Shown here: one piece after another, positions 32,868 to 45,434 of the stretch
Layout of the letters: every line of letters begins with the position of its first letter
Numbering within the stretch: the first letter of the stretch is position 1
Assembly: GCA_031213475.1 (NCBI GenBank)
Contig: JARUPZ010000014.1
Coordinates: 2,790,001 to 2,854,000, forward strand
Direction: 5' to 3'
Source: Nereocystis luetkeana
Taxonomy: Eukaryota; Sar; Phaeophyceae; Laminariales; Laminariaceae
Length of the DNA: 64,000 bases
The notes under the pieces: model-generated
What the model was told of the DNA's origin: nothing
Databases searched by the model: none
What the model saw: only the letters and a program-made list of their open reading frames with translations
Translations under genes and position numbers: made by a program

Positions 32868-32985
32868 GGGGGTGTACTCGTGCCATGCATGGCCGTTACG
32901 TATGCTGACCACAGACCCTCGCATCCCTACAATGCCGGGATAGAGCACGTCGGGTATTCACCGACCAGCCAGACATCGGGCGGGC
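32868..32985 (-). mobile_element. Poly(C)-flanked repeat, short fragment
   Basis: It starts GGGGTGTACTCGTGCCATGC and continues through CCTCGCATCCCTACAATGCC and GGGTATTCACCGACCAG, matching only the poly(C)-proximal end of the family. It then breaks off. Confidence 0.75.
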
Positions 32986-33120
32986 TTGGCGTAAACAACT
33001 TGCCCATGTCTCAGCTTCCCTTTCTTTGCTCGTTGCCGGACCGTCGAAGCTAGCGTCCCGCCGATTCTTGCAGTTTGTTGGAAGTCATGCTTGCTCTTCG
33101 CTGGAACGAGAAAATGTCTC

Positions 33121-33260
33121 GCTTAGGGTCGATCTTAACGAGGGCTGTTTTTTAGCGCTTTTTCGGCATTTTCACGATTTTTCGGTATTTCTTAGTTTTT
33201 TTCCTGTCGGAAAATACCGAAAAATACTGAAAAACACTCCTCGTTAAGATCGACCCTTAA
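33121..33260. mobile_element. Short TIR element (140 bp)
   Basis: The ends TTAGGGTCGATCTTAACGAG and CTCGTTAAGATCGACCCTTA are near-perfect inverted repeats, and the interior is also palindromic around TTTTTCGGTATTT and AAATACCGAAAAA. The end motif resembles that of the larger element at 45435-46302. Confidence 0.85.
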
Positions 33261-35040
33261 TAATAGCGATAATCGGGGGCAATAATTTGCTTCAAGAATC
33301 GCCTGATGCTCTTCAACTGTTTAGGATGTACTAGTGCAGACGGAAAGACTAAGAGTAAAACACTCAGGAAAATATTGGAACCGTGACTCACTCTATTGCT
33401 CGTTTTTTATTCAAGTAGGCTATCGGTTGCCAAAACTACCTGCGTACGTACGGGTACAGCACTGCTCTTTTGACCGCCCAAAACCAATTTCGTACATACA
33501 GTAGTATTGCATTTTTGATTGGACACATTTGTTTGAATTTTTCCTGTTAAAGAGACCTAGGGTAACTAGGGAATACAGGGAGATAATGGCATGATTCATG
33601 AGTCTCAAAAGTGAAATCGTAGCGCCTGGTAGGTAGAGCACAGAGCAATCGCCGTGTATACGGATGACCGCACGGCGGAGTAGGGATAGCAGCCTGAGCG
33701 GGCATAACGACATTTTTCTCTCTCTCTCTCTCTTTAAATCTATATCCACCACGTCAACTTCCTACCCCAGCTCCCAGTCGCAGCGTTTCACGAAGCCCTG
33801 AACACGACGTGGTCACAGGTCAGGTGTCTGTCCGGTAACCGCCTTGATTTCCAGCGCGCATTCACACGGGTTCGGCATCCCCACAACTCGTCGACTTCTA
33901 TCGTTCAAGTGCCCTCGCGCTTTCCGCGACGCCGCCCGAACGGACCGGGGGGGGGACGCCACCGGAGGGATTCCAACCATGACGCAAAAACAAAGAAAAA
34001 CAAGATGCATCGCTGCCGAACTGGCCCCGCTTGACAATCCCCTCCTCCCCTCCCCATCTGTCCGTACATACCAGTACACGCCAGTACGTACGCAGTTTAG
34101 ACTGTCCCGTTTGCTGAAACTACGTTCTCGTCATGGTCTTTGTTTGCCGCCAACCTGGCCATGCCGGGTCGCACCAGGCCAGGCCGGGCTACCAACTTCT
34201 AGCGGAGAAGGGCCTCCGGTCGGCGAGAGTAGCACTAACTACCGTAGACGTTGCTAACAGAAGATCGCGGTTCGGCCCCTTCGACAGATCGCCCCTCTTA
34301 CACTAAAAATAGTATAATAAGGCCGAAAGAAGCCTTGATATGCCCCAAAAAAACGGCTCTCCCGTTTGATAGGATGTTGGCTGCGTACTACTTCCCTCCC
34401 GGACGAGTTTTCTGTTGCGTGTGGTCATACATCATCGTCGTCCTTCGCTGGGGGTGGTCCGCACGGCTGGAGCATTTTCTGAATTTACGAGGAGGGAGTG
34501 AAAGAGCAGGGGGGGGGGGGGGAGGGGGGAGGGGGGGGCTCACACGAAAAGCGGGAAAATCGTTTTTTGCACAAGAAAAAAAACCCGGCTGTCCACAAGC
34601 GCACACAGGAGTTCATGACAGACGCAAAATATCAAATATCCACCAGCATAGCGAGAGCTAGGGACCCTATATTTATTCATGCCCATCATCATGTCAGCAG
34701 ACCTCGAGCAGCTGGTAGCGCCCGCGGCCGACGGCATTGCTCAGAAGGGACAACGCATAGCGCGCATACCAGGCACCAGGCACCAGGCACGTTCCATCAA
34801 AATGCACCGAAAGCGCTACCGGAGTCAATGAAATCGCCATGAAAACGCCAAGAAACGGGACGGTTAAAAGTTCCTCAGCAGGTGGATCTCGTCTTGCACG
34901 CTTTCGGGTGCGTAGCCACATCGAGGTGGGTTGGGTGGCATAACAACACTCTCGGAGGTCAGCAACGAAAAAGTACATTATAACAGGCTGACCTCCTATT
35001 AAATATCATGGATATTACAGTGATGATGAGGGGGTACCGT

Positions 35041-35158
35041 CTACTACGGAGGACCATAGTTAATAGGACCTATGGTATACATAAAAACCTACCAGGTATA
35101 TATTTAACCGTTTTTACGAACAAAATGTGGTCCTATTAACTATGGTCCCCCGAAATAG
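35041..35158. mobile_element. MITE, ACGGGGGACCATAG family, copy 6
   Basis: Ends ACGGAGGACCATAGTTAATA and TATTAACTATGGTCCCCCG around the shared core. A TACCAGGTATATA insertion or variant lies within the left half. Confidence 0.87.
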
Positions 35159-35894
35159 GGGATCGGGGGCAAAAACACAGCAGATCCCTGAAAAAATGTG
35201 AAAACACCAAGCCACGCCGGGACACCGCGCGAGCACGGCCACCCCCGGCGGAGTCGGGGCAGGCGAGCACGATCAGGCAGGACGCGGAAACAGCGGGACG
35301 AGAAGTGCAACTCATCGCGAGGCAACTTGCAAACGGCTCGCACCCTGAGTCTAAAAAAAACGAAAATCGAGCTCTGAGAGCATCGGCGCGCATTTTCCTG
35401 CATACCGGTATGCTTATTGTATCTACAGTATGTACAACATCGACCAATTCTTCAAAAGTCTTTACCCACGATTGAGTGTGGACGAAGCGCGAAAAAAATA
35501 AACACTATCTCTCGACGTAAATATAAGGACGGCTGGGCCTTCATATTCACGTATAAACGTTTCTTAAATTTTCGCCCGCAGTGCAACTTACAATACAGCT
35601 GCGGTACATAATACCCATTCATGCCCATAGATGACCAGGTACCCTGGTATATATCTGTCTACCAGATGCCTGTCACCACACCTCGAGCAGCTGGTAGCGC
35701 ACGCGGCCCACGGCGTTGTTCTCCGCCACCGCGAAGTATGTCAGCAAGTCGCTGTGTCCGATGTGCGACGCGATTGAGTCCCGGTGCTGATTCGTAGCCC
35801 ACTCGCTGGCGACGCCGAAATAAATTGGGGTCGCGCATCACATGGGACAGGGCAGGGGTGCGGTACGGTAGGGCAGAGGGCGGAAGGTGGAGGC

Positions 35895-36440
35895 GCTTCA
35901 ACGAGGGGAGACAAGGGGCACTTCAACGGGGGGGGGGGGGAGAGGGGTGTACTCGATAGGAGAGATGTACTCGATCTCATGTATGGCCGTAGTCGTATGA
36001 CCATAAGGGGGGGGGGGGGGCTTTCGACAGGACAGGAGGGGGAAGGGGGGTTTCGATAGAAGACAAGAGGGGCATTTCAGCAGTAGGGTAGAAGGGGGGT
36101 ATTTCAAAGACAAGGGCGAAGCAATCGGGGCACGGTAGGGCAGGGTGCGGAAGGAGGCATGTCAAAGGAGGGGATAGGGACTTTTCAAACAAAGCGAATC
36201 AGCGAGGCGAGACTTTAAGGGGGAGGAAGGAGGGATTTTAATGAAAGGGCGGAACTAGTCGGGGGGGATTTCGACCAAGGGGATACGGGCATTTCAATCG
36301 GGGGGAAGGGGACATTTCGACGGGAGATGAGAGGGAAATTCAAACGCGGGGTATGGGGGGGTTCGACAGGAGATAGGGGGACATTTCAACGGGCGGTAGA
36401 GAGGCAATTAGAAGGAGGGGGGGGGGGGGGAAGGGGCTCC
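35895..36440 (+). repeat. G-rich minisatellite
   Basis: Degenerate units of about 25-35 bp built on CATTTC(A/G)ACGGG followed by G-rich sequence, for example near 35920, 36048, 36072, 36291, 36312 and 36383. A short poly(C)-family fragment at 35930-36016 is embedded near its start. No protein is credible here. Confidence 0.75.
35930..36016 (-). mobile_element. Poly(C)-flanked repeat, terminal fragment
   Basis: G-run, GTGTACTCGATAGGAGAGAT and GGCCGTAGTCGTATGACCAT, then another G-run. Only the last roughly 70 bp of the family are present, with homopolymer G on both sides. Confidence 0.85.
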
Positions 36441-37674
36441 TCATTGGAGTTGTAATGACGTTACGCTGCTCTCATACTCACAATTTGGTGGTGTCGGAGT
36501 GGCCAGTGCCGATGTATTTGTTCTGGATGTGGTCCCAACTCCGGTTCATGTTGAAGCGGTCGGCCGCCTGCCAAAAGGGGGGGCAGGGGACACGGGATGA
36601 AGAAGGCGATGCGGTTGAACCGCAACAAACACTCGGAACATGCAAGTATATGATTTTCCTGTAAGGACGCCAAAGAGGCCGTGCAGGGCGTCGTGCACAC
36701 CGACCAAATGTACCCCCCCCCCGGGGAAGCACTCAGGGGGCAGGACGATACACCGATAGTCTGTACCAGTACAGTACACCTGTATTATTTGGTGCCAGGT
36801 GCAAAACGCCCGAAATCAATATCGTACACATAACACGTACCACCACTAAAATGCTGCCGCGTCGCCAGCTACAATACAGACGCACCAGAGGGTATTCGTA
36901 CAAACAGTAACATACTGGTACCTGGTATTAATAGTATATAGTGCATAATAGTAGTGTGGGTCGATCCATTCGTGGGAGTCCTGCCAGAGCTTGTACTTGC
37001 GGCATTTTCACTGGCTGCTGCCAAGCTGCTACAGCAACAACACAACAGGCTGTGTTGGGTAGCCGTGCGAGCGTGCGAGGACAACCGAAACCCGCCGTAA
37101 CGTTTCTGAGTTTGCTTACTTTTTTTTTTTTAACCTATTTTACTTCAAAATTCAGGACGCCGCCGACGTATGTGCAGAAAACACGAGCAGGCTACGTAAG
37201 ATTTTCACAGGCAAATCGGGCAATTTTTGTAGAGCTGGAAGTCGACACGACTGAAGTCACCAACTAAATAATCGCTACAAGGCGCTTCGCTCCGCGGGCG
37301 GCCTACGCCGCCCGCTACGCTCGCTCAGGAAGGAAAAAAGTACATCAAATTATGCGAAGCGAACAGAGGTCCACGATTGAGTTTAGTGTTTTCAAGGATC
37401 GTAATAATTGCAAACTGATAATGCCAAGAGTCCCGCCGCCATGCTTCAGGAAAAAACAGCTCCGACGTCAGCTTGGATGCCACATATACGCTTCGCGTCG
37501 CGGATGTCGTACGTACGTACGTACACCCCAGGTAGGGTACTCCTGTCTGTACTTATTTTCTTCTTTCGATATGCTCTATGTCTGTACTGTATGTACGAAG
37601 AAAGCGAAAGCACAGCACGGCACAGCAGCAAAAACAATGAAAACGAAACCGAAAACTCGGAAAGGAAAAAAACC

Positions 37675-38380
37675 CCCCGTCCCCTCTCGCGTAATAGTTT
37701 CCTGCCTGATTGGAACACCTTACACCCGGTCGAAAAGAAGAATAGAAAAAAAACGCACAGAAGAGCTTCTCTCTCAGCCTCGTACGCCGCCCGCCCCTCT
37801 CGCGACCACCTCGCTACCGATTCGGTCCGGGTAAAGCTCTTGTCACTCTCTGCCACAATCAGCCCCGTCGCCCGCCCCGCGTGAAGCCCGGTGCTCACCG
37901 TGGCCGTCGTTCGCCAGCTCGACAACGTTGGTGTTCAAACTGCACACCTCCCTCTTTCAACTTCAGCGTGGTCGCAAAAATAAGAACCGCTTGAATATTA
38001 TCTTGCCGTCCCGAACGACCTTTATAAACTCGTACATACTCTATCAGCAATCATAAATCGAAGCCAGACAAAGCCCGTTCATGCATCCCTCGTGTCTCGA
38101 GGCACACGCGACGCCTAGGCACGAAAGCGGCGACCGCGCTCCTTGCAACCCCCCCTCTACCCGCCAGCACCCGCTGGCACGCGCGACGGTGCCGGGTCCT
38201 CCCGCGATGCCGTGCTCGGAGAACACGCACGCACACGAAACGAAAGAAGAAAAAAGGAAGAAATGACCGAGAAAACAAAGAACTGCTGGAAAGGTCCGGC
38301 AAGTAATGAAAGGAGGCGGTTTGGAAGTGGGAGCTCTGAGAGGCCAGGGATGCACCAACCGAGCACGCTCAGGGGTTGTG
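37675..38380 (+). repeat. 700-bp dispersed repeat, copy 1
   Basis: From CCCCGTCCCCTCTCGCGTAA to CCGAGCACGCTCAGG it matches 47565-48230 in the same orientation. Shared blocks include CGTGAAGCCCGGTGCTCACC and AACCGCTTGAATATT. A minus-strand frame reading SSWRTTATVSTGLHAGRATG is open in both copies, but I recognise no domain. Confidence 0.8.
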
Positions 38381-38396
38381 ATCTAAGTATGTAGTT

Positions 38397-38511
38397 CTAT
38401 TATTACGGGGGACCATAGTTAACAGGACCTATGGTACACATAAAAACCTATATGTTTTAACCATTTTTACTAACAATATTCGGTCCTGTTAACTATGGCC
38501 CCCCGTAATAG
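38397..38511. mobile_element. MITE, ACGGGGGACCATAG family, copy 7
   Basis: The best-preserved copy. The arms ACGGGGGACCATAGTTAACA and TGTTAACTATGGCCCCCCGT pair with one mismatch, and the outermost bases are CTATTATT and AATAG. Confidence 0.92.
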
Positions 38512-39754
38512 TAGGAACACTTGTAACCTGGTAGTCGTTTCCAGAAGGTGCCGACTATCCGACTTACTGGGAAGTAGTGGGCACGCCTGCTAACCATCAG
38601 CTGGCATCGTCAGCCGACTTACCGACCACACCCAGTTAGTTGGCCAACGGCACCTACCGACTAGTTTTTGGTCGTGCAACCCTGCCGACTCACAGGCCTA
38701 GAAATTCAGGAGCCATTAGACTTGAGGTAATATAGAATGCTTGTTGCTGGGTGCGCCTCACCGAATGCGCACACCCAGCGGAAGACGTCACAATGCCGCT
38801 CTCTCCCGGCCGCCGATCCCCCGAGCAGGCTTCGTTCCATGCGTAATACAAGAAACAACGCTCGATTTGGCGCCGGTACCAGGCACTCGTACCACTTGAT
38901 TTGAGCGGTACCAGGCATATCGTGCCAACTCTGCCAGGACATTCGAGTACACCCGCAACTAGGATTGGGTGCTGTCGCAGTAAGTATACTGGCAGTGTAA
39001 GTATACTGAACATATCGAGACCTGTATAAAATTCGTGTCTTCATGATGGCTGAGAAGCGAGTAGAAACATCGAAAGCTCCGCCCATCGCCTCGGCCTCAA
39101 GACAGGGGTCCGTTCGCCTCCGGTCTTGGGTTCTCGCCCTCGCTTTTTCGTCTGCTCTCTCGTGGTTCGCGCAACCTGGCCTTCGTCGGTCTATTCCCGC
39201 ACGAGCGCGGCGACCCAGAATTAATCGGATCTTGCGAGACATCGGCGTTCTTTCTTCTAGACAGTGAGGCTCTATGGTTCCTCCAGGAGATAAATTTATG
39301 GGCCAATGGCCTTATTCGGCAAAATCACTGGAAATTAAAAAAAAAGAAGCTTTTTTGCTTATTCGGCAAAACCATACGAAACCTAGAAAATTTGAAAAAA
39401 TGTCCTGCGGCTTCGATGTCGACTTGGGGTCTCGCCCCGCCGCCGAGCGCAGCGACGCTGAACTGCACTTGTTCCGTCGGAGCTTGCGGAAGATGGCGAG
39501 ACGTCAAGGTTCTATCTGCTTCCACTTGGGGGTCTCACTCCGCCGCCGATCGCAGCGGCCCTGCGCTCGTTCCGTCGGATCAGCTTCTGAACCCGCCTTT
39601 ATGTCGCGTTGGGATACGATAACTATGTATACTACCAGGTACGCAGCAGTATTTTTTCCAAAAAAAAAAACGGCGCAGTATTAATAGTTCTATTTCGCGG
39701 TGTAAATTCAAGCATACTGCAGACCGCAGTACCGCTACTACTGGAGATATGCTG

Positions 39755-40550
39755 GTGAGTACAGACGGTACTTGAGGGTTCGATACCCCTCATAACGTGA
39801 GTACATGCACAGGACTTAGGGGCTCGACACTACGACCAGGCACGTTGTGGTCGCGTGTCGAAAAATACCGCCAAAATAGTGGCAATACTCCAACCGTTAC
39901 AGAGTACCAAGCAGACTGTAATACTGCTCATCGTTCTGGAGGTATTCGCAGAAATTTAGGCGATCCCTGCCATCACTGGCTGTGCATACAGGAAGTAGTT
40001 TGGGATTATTCACTTCGGATTTACTTCCAGCCAGTACTATACGAACTGTGTTTAGCCCGACAGGACCTTCACACCGCGAGTGCTCGCAATACTAAAGTAT
40101 ATGCTCTCAATACTCCCAGAGTACTCGGGAGCATGGGATACATACGTGCTAGGGGTGAGCACGGGCAGTACTTAAGGGCTCGATACCGCTCATACCGTGA
40201 GCACAGCAACATAATTTCGGGGTTCGATACTATTGTACATTTTGTGGGGCAGCGTAGTGAAGAACACTGCCAAAATAGTGGCAATACCTCCACCATTGTA
40301 TTGAGTGTAGACCTGTACTACTGCTCATTCTTCTGGAAAGTGTTCGCGGTAGTTTAGGCGAATACTGCCAGTACTGCCAGTAGTTTGGGAATGTGCCTTG
40401 CGGATTTACTTCCAGCCGGTACTACGAATACAGACCTACTATACTTAGGTCGTTAGTACCTTGACACTGCGAGTGCTCCGGACACTAAACAACGTAAATA
40501 CTCTCAATACTCCCAGAGTACTTGGGAGCATGAAATGTTACATACTGGGA
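39755..40550 (+). repeat. Tandem duplication, unit about 400 bp
   Basis: Two units begin GGTGAGTACAG and GGTGAGCACGG at about 39753 and 40155. Both contain CCAAAATAGTGGCAATAC, CTGCTCAT(C/T)(G/T)TTCTGGA, GGATTTACTTCCAGCC and CAATACTCCCAGAGTACT in the same order. Open frames over it are short and not conserved between units. Confidence 0.85.
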
Positions 40551-41099
40551 TGTGACCATCGGTGCACCGCTGCTGTGTGGCGGCCGGCGAGCGCTGCCTT
40601 GAGTTCGATATACCCAACGCGAAAAGACTGCACCAGAATAGAGAGAGGCATGGCGGTAACATTTCGAGCCTGTCTAGATACCGGTACAACCGCAAAGAAG
40701 TCCGACTTCTACCCGTAAAGCATGGGATACAGCAGCGGTAGCGTGTACAAGAGACATTCGTATGAGCTCAAAAACGTGCATGTACTTGCTGTTCTGTTGT
40801 AGTATCAATAACAGAGTCTGAGACGAGACTGAAAAGACAAACGAGCCTGACAAAAAAAAGTTAACATACAAAAAAAAATGAGAGATTGATCATCTGTAGG
40901 GAGATTGGATGGGGCTGGTATATGAGGCTGATCACTGAGCGTTAGATACGATCTGTGATCGGTGCCATTGATAGAAGAAATATATGCCGGTGCGTGTAAA
41001 ATACATGGGCCTGAGCACTGAGACTATAATTAATACCTGGTACTAAGTATATCTCAGGAACAAGCATGAAAAAAACTGAGATTGAAAACGCCAAATAAA

Positions 41100-41900
41100 C
41101 TAGCGTGAGAAACGAGACTGGGGCTGTTTCCTACGCGGTTCAGATTTTGAGCTTCAGATTGTGGCCCGAACGCATTTCCAGCTGCGACCTTCACAAATCG
41201 AAGCAGTCGTCCTATGCGGAAAAATCGGGTTTATTGTGTGAGCAGAGATTCGAGCAAATGCCGAGACCACCTGATGTTGTCGTGGTCTGGCGCCGCGACG
41301 AGACGCGTTGAGTGCGCTGCGCTGCGCGTAGGATCCAAGCGTCTGAGCCAACGCTAACTGCCTTTGGTCTGGCGGCGAAGAGACGTGCCGAGTGCGCTAG
41401 AGTCAACCTGTCTTGGTTTTTCGTATTTCACAAGGTGACTGACTGCTGCTGCTGTAATCTACGAGTACGTATCCATGGAGAGCAGCGCGCCGAGTGCGCT
41501 TCTTTTGGTCTCTAGGCCCAAGCCCGCGCCAGCTGACGGTAGGTTGGCCACGGAGAGACGCGCCGCCCGCCGACCGCGTGTCGGGCGCGAAATAACGTTG
41601 CCATTGAGCTGGGTCACTATCCAACTCATTCATCATTCTTCTGCTGCTGCTTGCTGTCGTGGATAACATGTTGAATTTAGAGACCATGCCATTTTTCTAT
41701 TTGATTATCTCATGACCCAAGTCGTCGGCTTTAGGGCCGAGATCTGACGACTTGGACCATCGGATTCTCACATCGAAAAACATCCGGTCAGATTTTGCAC
41801 GTTCGGACTGCATAAGCAGATGCTTTCATTTTTGGGATCGAAGAATACAAATCTGAAGCTCGAAATTCACCCGCATAGGAAACAGCCTCAGAGCTGAATA
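41100..41900 (+). repeat. Dispersed repeat B, copy 1
   Basis: It contains GTCTGGCGGCGAAGAGACGT, GACTGACTGCTGCTGCTGTA, CGAGTACGTATCCATGGAGA and CAACTCATTCATC. It matches 59370-59880 in the same orientation and 47080-47530 inverted. It looks like a degraded transposon or LTR-type sequence, but no protein is recognised. Confidence 0.75.
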
Positions 41901-42442
41901 TCAGAAATAACGACTTCGCTGAGAAAATGACACATACTGAGAATTAACACCGAGGAAAGAATATCATAAAATGACCCTGAGAACTTAGTCCAATCGACTA
42001 AGGGAATGCCAGAAATGACCATTCGTATATACGAGTATTATGAATACCTGGTAGTTGATTTCTGAGGACTGACGGTAAGAAATGAGCTTGACAAACTGGA
42101 TATCAATAATTACTCAGCATTGCCGTTCCTGCAACGGTTGGCGTTGAGATGATTCTGTGCGTATCAGATATCGAAAGATCAGCGAGCCCCGTCGTTGTCG
42201 TGATGTACGCGTAGAGATATCATCAAAGATACATACCTGGTACCCATTACTGCTGTATTCTCGTACTATAATCAAGATAATACACCCCCTGGGACGAATT
42301 TCAGGCTCGGTTTCTTCGAAAACATGGGGGGGGGGGGACAACGAATATGGTGGCTTTGGAAACATTTCGTCGCAAAGGTTGCATGTAGACGCATCGCTGG
42401 GCGTATTCAGTACGCCCTGCCCTCCCCGTTGTCGCGAAACCA

Positions 42443-42539
42443 AAACCCTCTTAGGACCCCAGTCCCGTTTTGGGGATACACTACTTATAATTAGAGTGCT
42501 TTGTCCCCACATATGGGATTGCGGTGCTAAAGGGGTTAA
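42443..42539. mobile_element. TTAA-type MITE, copy 1
   Basis: It has CCCCAGTCCCGTTTTGGGGA at the left and CTTTGTCCCCACATATGGGA, GCGGTGCTAAAGGGGTTAA at the right. It has the same ends as the copies at 53809, 60871 and 61371. Confidence 0.8.
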
Positions 42540-42569
42540 ATATCGTCCGAGGGGGTGTGTTCGCTAGCG

Positions 42570-42735
42570 TGTTACCAGGTACCTGGTATATGTTACCAGG
42601 TACCTGGTATATCATACCAGTACATACCTGGTACCAGGTATGGCTGTAATAATAAATGGGAATCGGGTATATTTGCCAAGTATGTGTACGTACGTACCAG
42701 GTACGAGTACTGAACAAGTACTGGTACCAGGGTTG
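42570..42735. repeat. Cluster of TACCWGGTA palindromes
   Basis: At least eight copies or near-copies of TACCTGGTA or TACCAGGTA within 170 bp, several overlapping as TACCAGGTACCTGGTA. A GTT trinucleotide run follows at 42734-42755. This is the densest cluster of a motif that recurs all through the window. Confidence 0.85.
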
Positions 42736-45434
42736 TTGTTGTTGTTGTTGTTGTTCTCACATTAACTCTCTGACGAAGGAGTCCGTGGTCACACAAAGGT
42801 GCTGGAGCCCTAGGAAGATCCGAAAAACAAAAAAAAAACGAAAATTCGGCTGCCTCAAAATACACGAGACGGAAAAAGCGCACACAAGATAAAACCAATG
42901 TGCAAAACTGAACTAACATGGCCGCGGGTATATCCTCTCAACTATAATATAGAAGAGTACCCCCGTTCCCACCACTAACCAACTCGTGGCTGCTGACTAC
43001 AGCGGATGCTGTCTGAAGTGCTGCCTGCACCGTACGAAACGCACGGTAGTCGTGAAAACGAAAGAGGAACACACCTGCCTGCTATCTGGAGTGCTGTCAG
43101 AGTGAAGACTCGCGGATATGCAGTGAAAAAAGGAGCAATCGAACCTTACTGCCACACGAATATCAACGATCGCCATCTCTTCCTGGACTGTCTGACACAA
43201 AAAGGTGCAGCACAGTTATGATACCACGTCCCTGATAATTGCGTAGGTTATTCCCCATGAAGGGTAAACAACTCGTTAAACTACAAAAACCAGTGACGAG
43301 TACCGGTAGATACTATTCTGCCTCGTGAAAAACAAAACCAGGAAAAAACAAACTATGACTGCTTCTCTCGTGATGATAGTGTGCGCGCAAATCATGGGTC
43401 TCCATGCACCGTCTTCCTGCCGCTCTTCATGGCCGCATCATCGCCTTGGCCCAATCCACCCGCTCCTTTGCGCGTGCACTCGTTGCCATTCCCTTCCAGT
43501 CGTTTCCCTTTCTCCGTCATCCTGAAAAACAAAATGCTCCTCGCACTTGCGGTTCTGATCTGGGAAATAAAATTCTCGCGCAGGGGGAGGTCAATCCGTC
43601 TCTTCCCCGCACGTCGACGCTCAGTCTCCCTCCTCCCTCGTCGTCGAATCCAGCCTCCTACCGGCGCAATAGACTGTGCCGTAGTGTGGCCTGTGGTGGC
43701 GCCTGCCTCCGCGCATGGACACCCCGATTGAGCATTGCTGCTCTGCCGCAGCTGCCTAAAAAGACGCGCGAATCGTAGGTCTCCGTGCCTGACGCACCAC
43801 GTACGACCCAACTCTACTGCCGCCTGAGCCTCGCGGCCACAGGCAGCAGCAAGAAGGTATCACTCCTTGAGGGTGAGTCCGGCCTTACACCCGCCAGAAA
43901 TACCTACCCCACTCGCTATTAGCCTGATAGGGCATGCCTCGCAGCATTCCTTGCCGAGGCAGGGAGGGGAACGGAAGTATAGTATACTTTACTGGCAAAC
44001 ATACTGGGGTACACTGACTCTGGCACCCCAGTAGATTGGACAGCAGTACCGTACTCGTACATCGCACCAAATCTGCCAGGACACTCGAAAGCGCCTGCAA
44101 GCCTTATCCACAGTCAGATACGTACTCGGCGATCTCGATGCCTGCGTCTTCCGGCGTGCCACTGCTTTGAGAACAACAGCTGCTGCGACCGGCTGGAATA
44201 TGTTACAATCTGGAATGCTGCTGTGTACCACGAGTACCGGTACTGCTGCTGCTGCTGCTGCTGCTGTGGTGCTTGCTGCGTGCTCTCCTCGACCCACCAC
44301 ACGAGGATACCGATCGCACCAGCAAACACACATCGATCAAGTGCCGCTTGCGCTACGAACGGGGTGCAGGTATCACGTGGCTCCGAGTAGAAACCCTCTC
44401 CCACAGCACACCCCGGCACCCGAGTCTTGCACTCTGCGGTCGCTGTGTGCAGCAGACATCGTTCTTGTCAACAAACGAAGATACTCCTCCGATTCAGGGC
44501 AAGGAATATCGGATGCTCTTGTCACCCAAATGAATGAAGCACGCTGTCTACCAACGCAACACGCGCGAAAGTCGAAGGGGCTCTTACCATGATAAATGAG
44601 TATTATCCCAGGGAGAGAAGTGTGGAGGTTCTCCGTGGCCAGCGCGGGGTTGGCCTGGGTACTGAACCCCTCTCGCTGCTCGCAGATTTTTCGATTTTTC
44701 TTGAATGTGGGGTTTCTCCAGTATAATTTGGCTTTACGAGGCAGGGGAGCCAGAGGAAGAACACCCTCGTGGAATCAGTCACCGATCACATCGTAGCAGA
44801 ACACAGCAGTACAGACCACACCGTAGCAGACGATTTCAGAGAGCGCACAAGGATAGGCATCAGACCTGCTCATCAGCGGAGGTCTTTTCCACGGCGTGAC
44901 GCTGTGGAACGATACGGTGAGCAGAGGGCGACATTGGTGTTCGATTCCGAGGAACCTGTAGGTGTACGACGGTATGTACGTACTATTTAATACCTGCAAT
45001 ACTGATCCAACTCGAAACTGGCACTCGTACCAGGTACATCAGTAGAGCCGGGTGCTGATATCAAGTAAAAATCGGGGGGGGGGGGGGGTGATACCTATGA
45101 GTACAAGGTTCCCCCCTGGGAAGTGCCTATCAATAGGGGCGTATATAGCGCAAGAACAAAATACTCGTACGGAATAGGTGCACACTGCACCCATCCAAGA
45201 ACACACACGTACCAGGTATGTATTTTCGGGGACTGTTGTATGATAGTCGTACTACTTTGTGGAACTACTGTAGTCGTACTACTGCTTGCTCTGTGGAATT
45301 AGTGTGGGGTTGCTATCAACACTAAAATGTTAGAATATGATGAAAGAGGGAACCGGGTATTGATCCTGAACGATGGCTCGCATAATGCTGTATAGATTCC
45401 CGCGAAACAAAATGTTTCTCTGTTCTTGGCGCTC

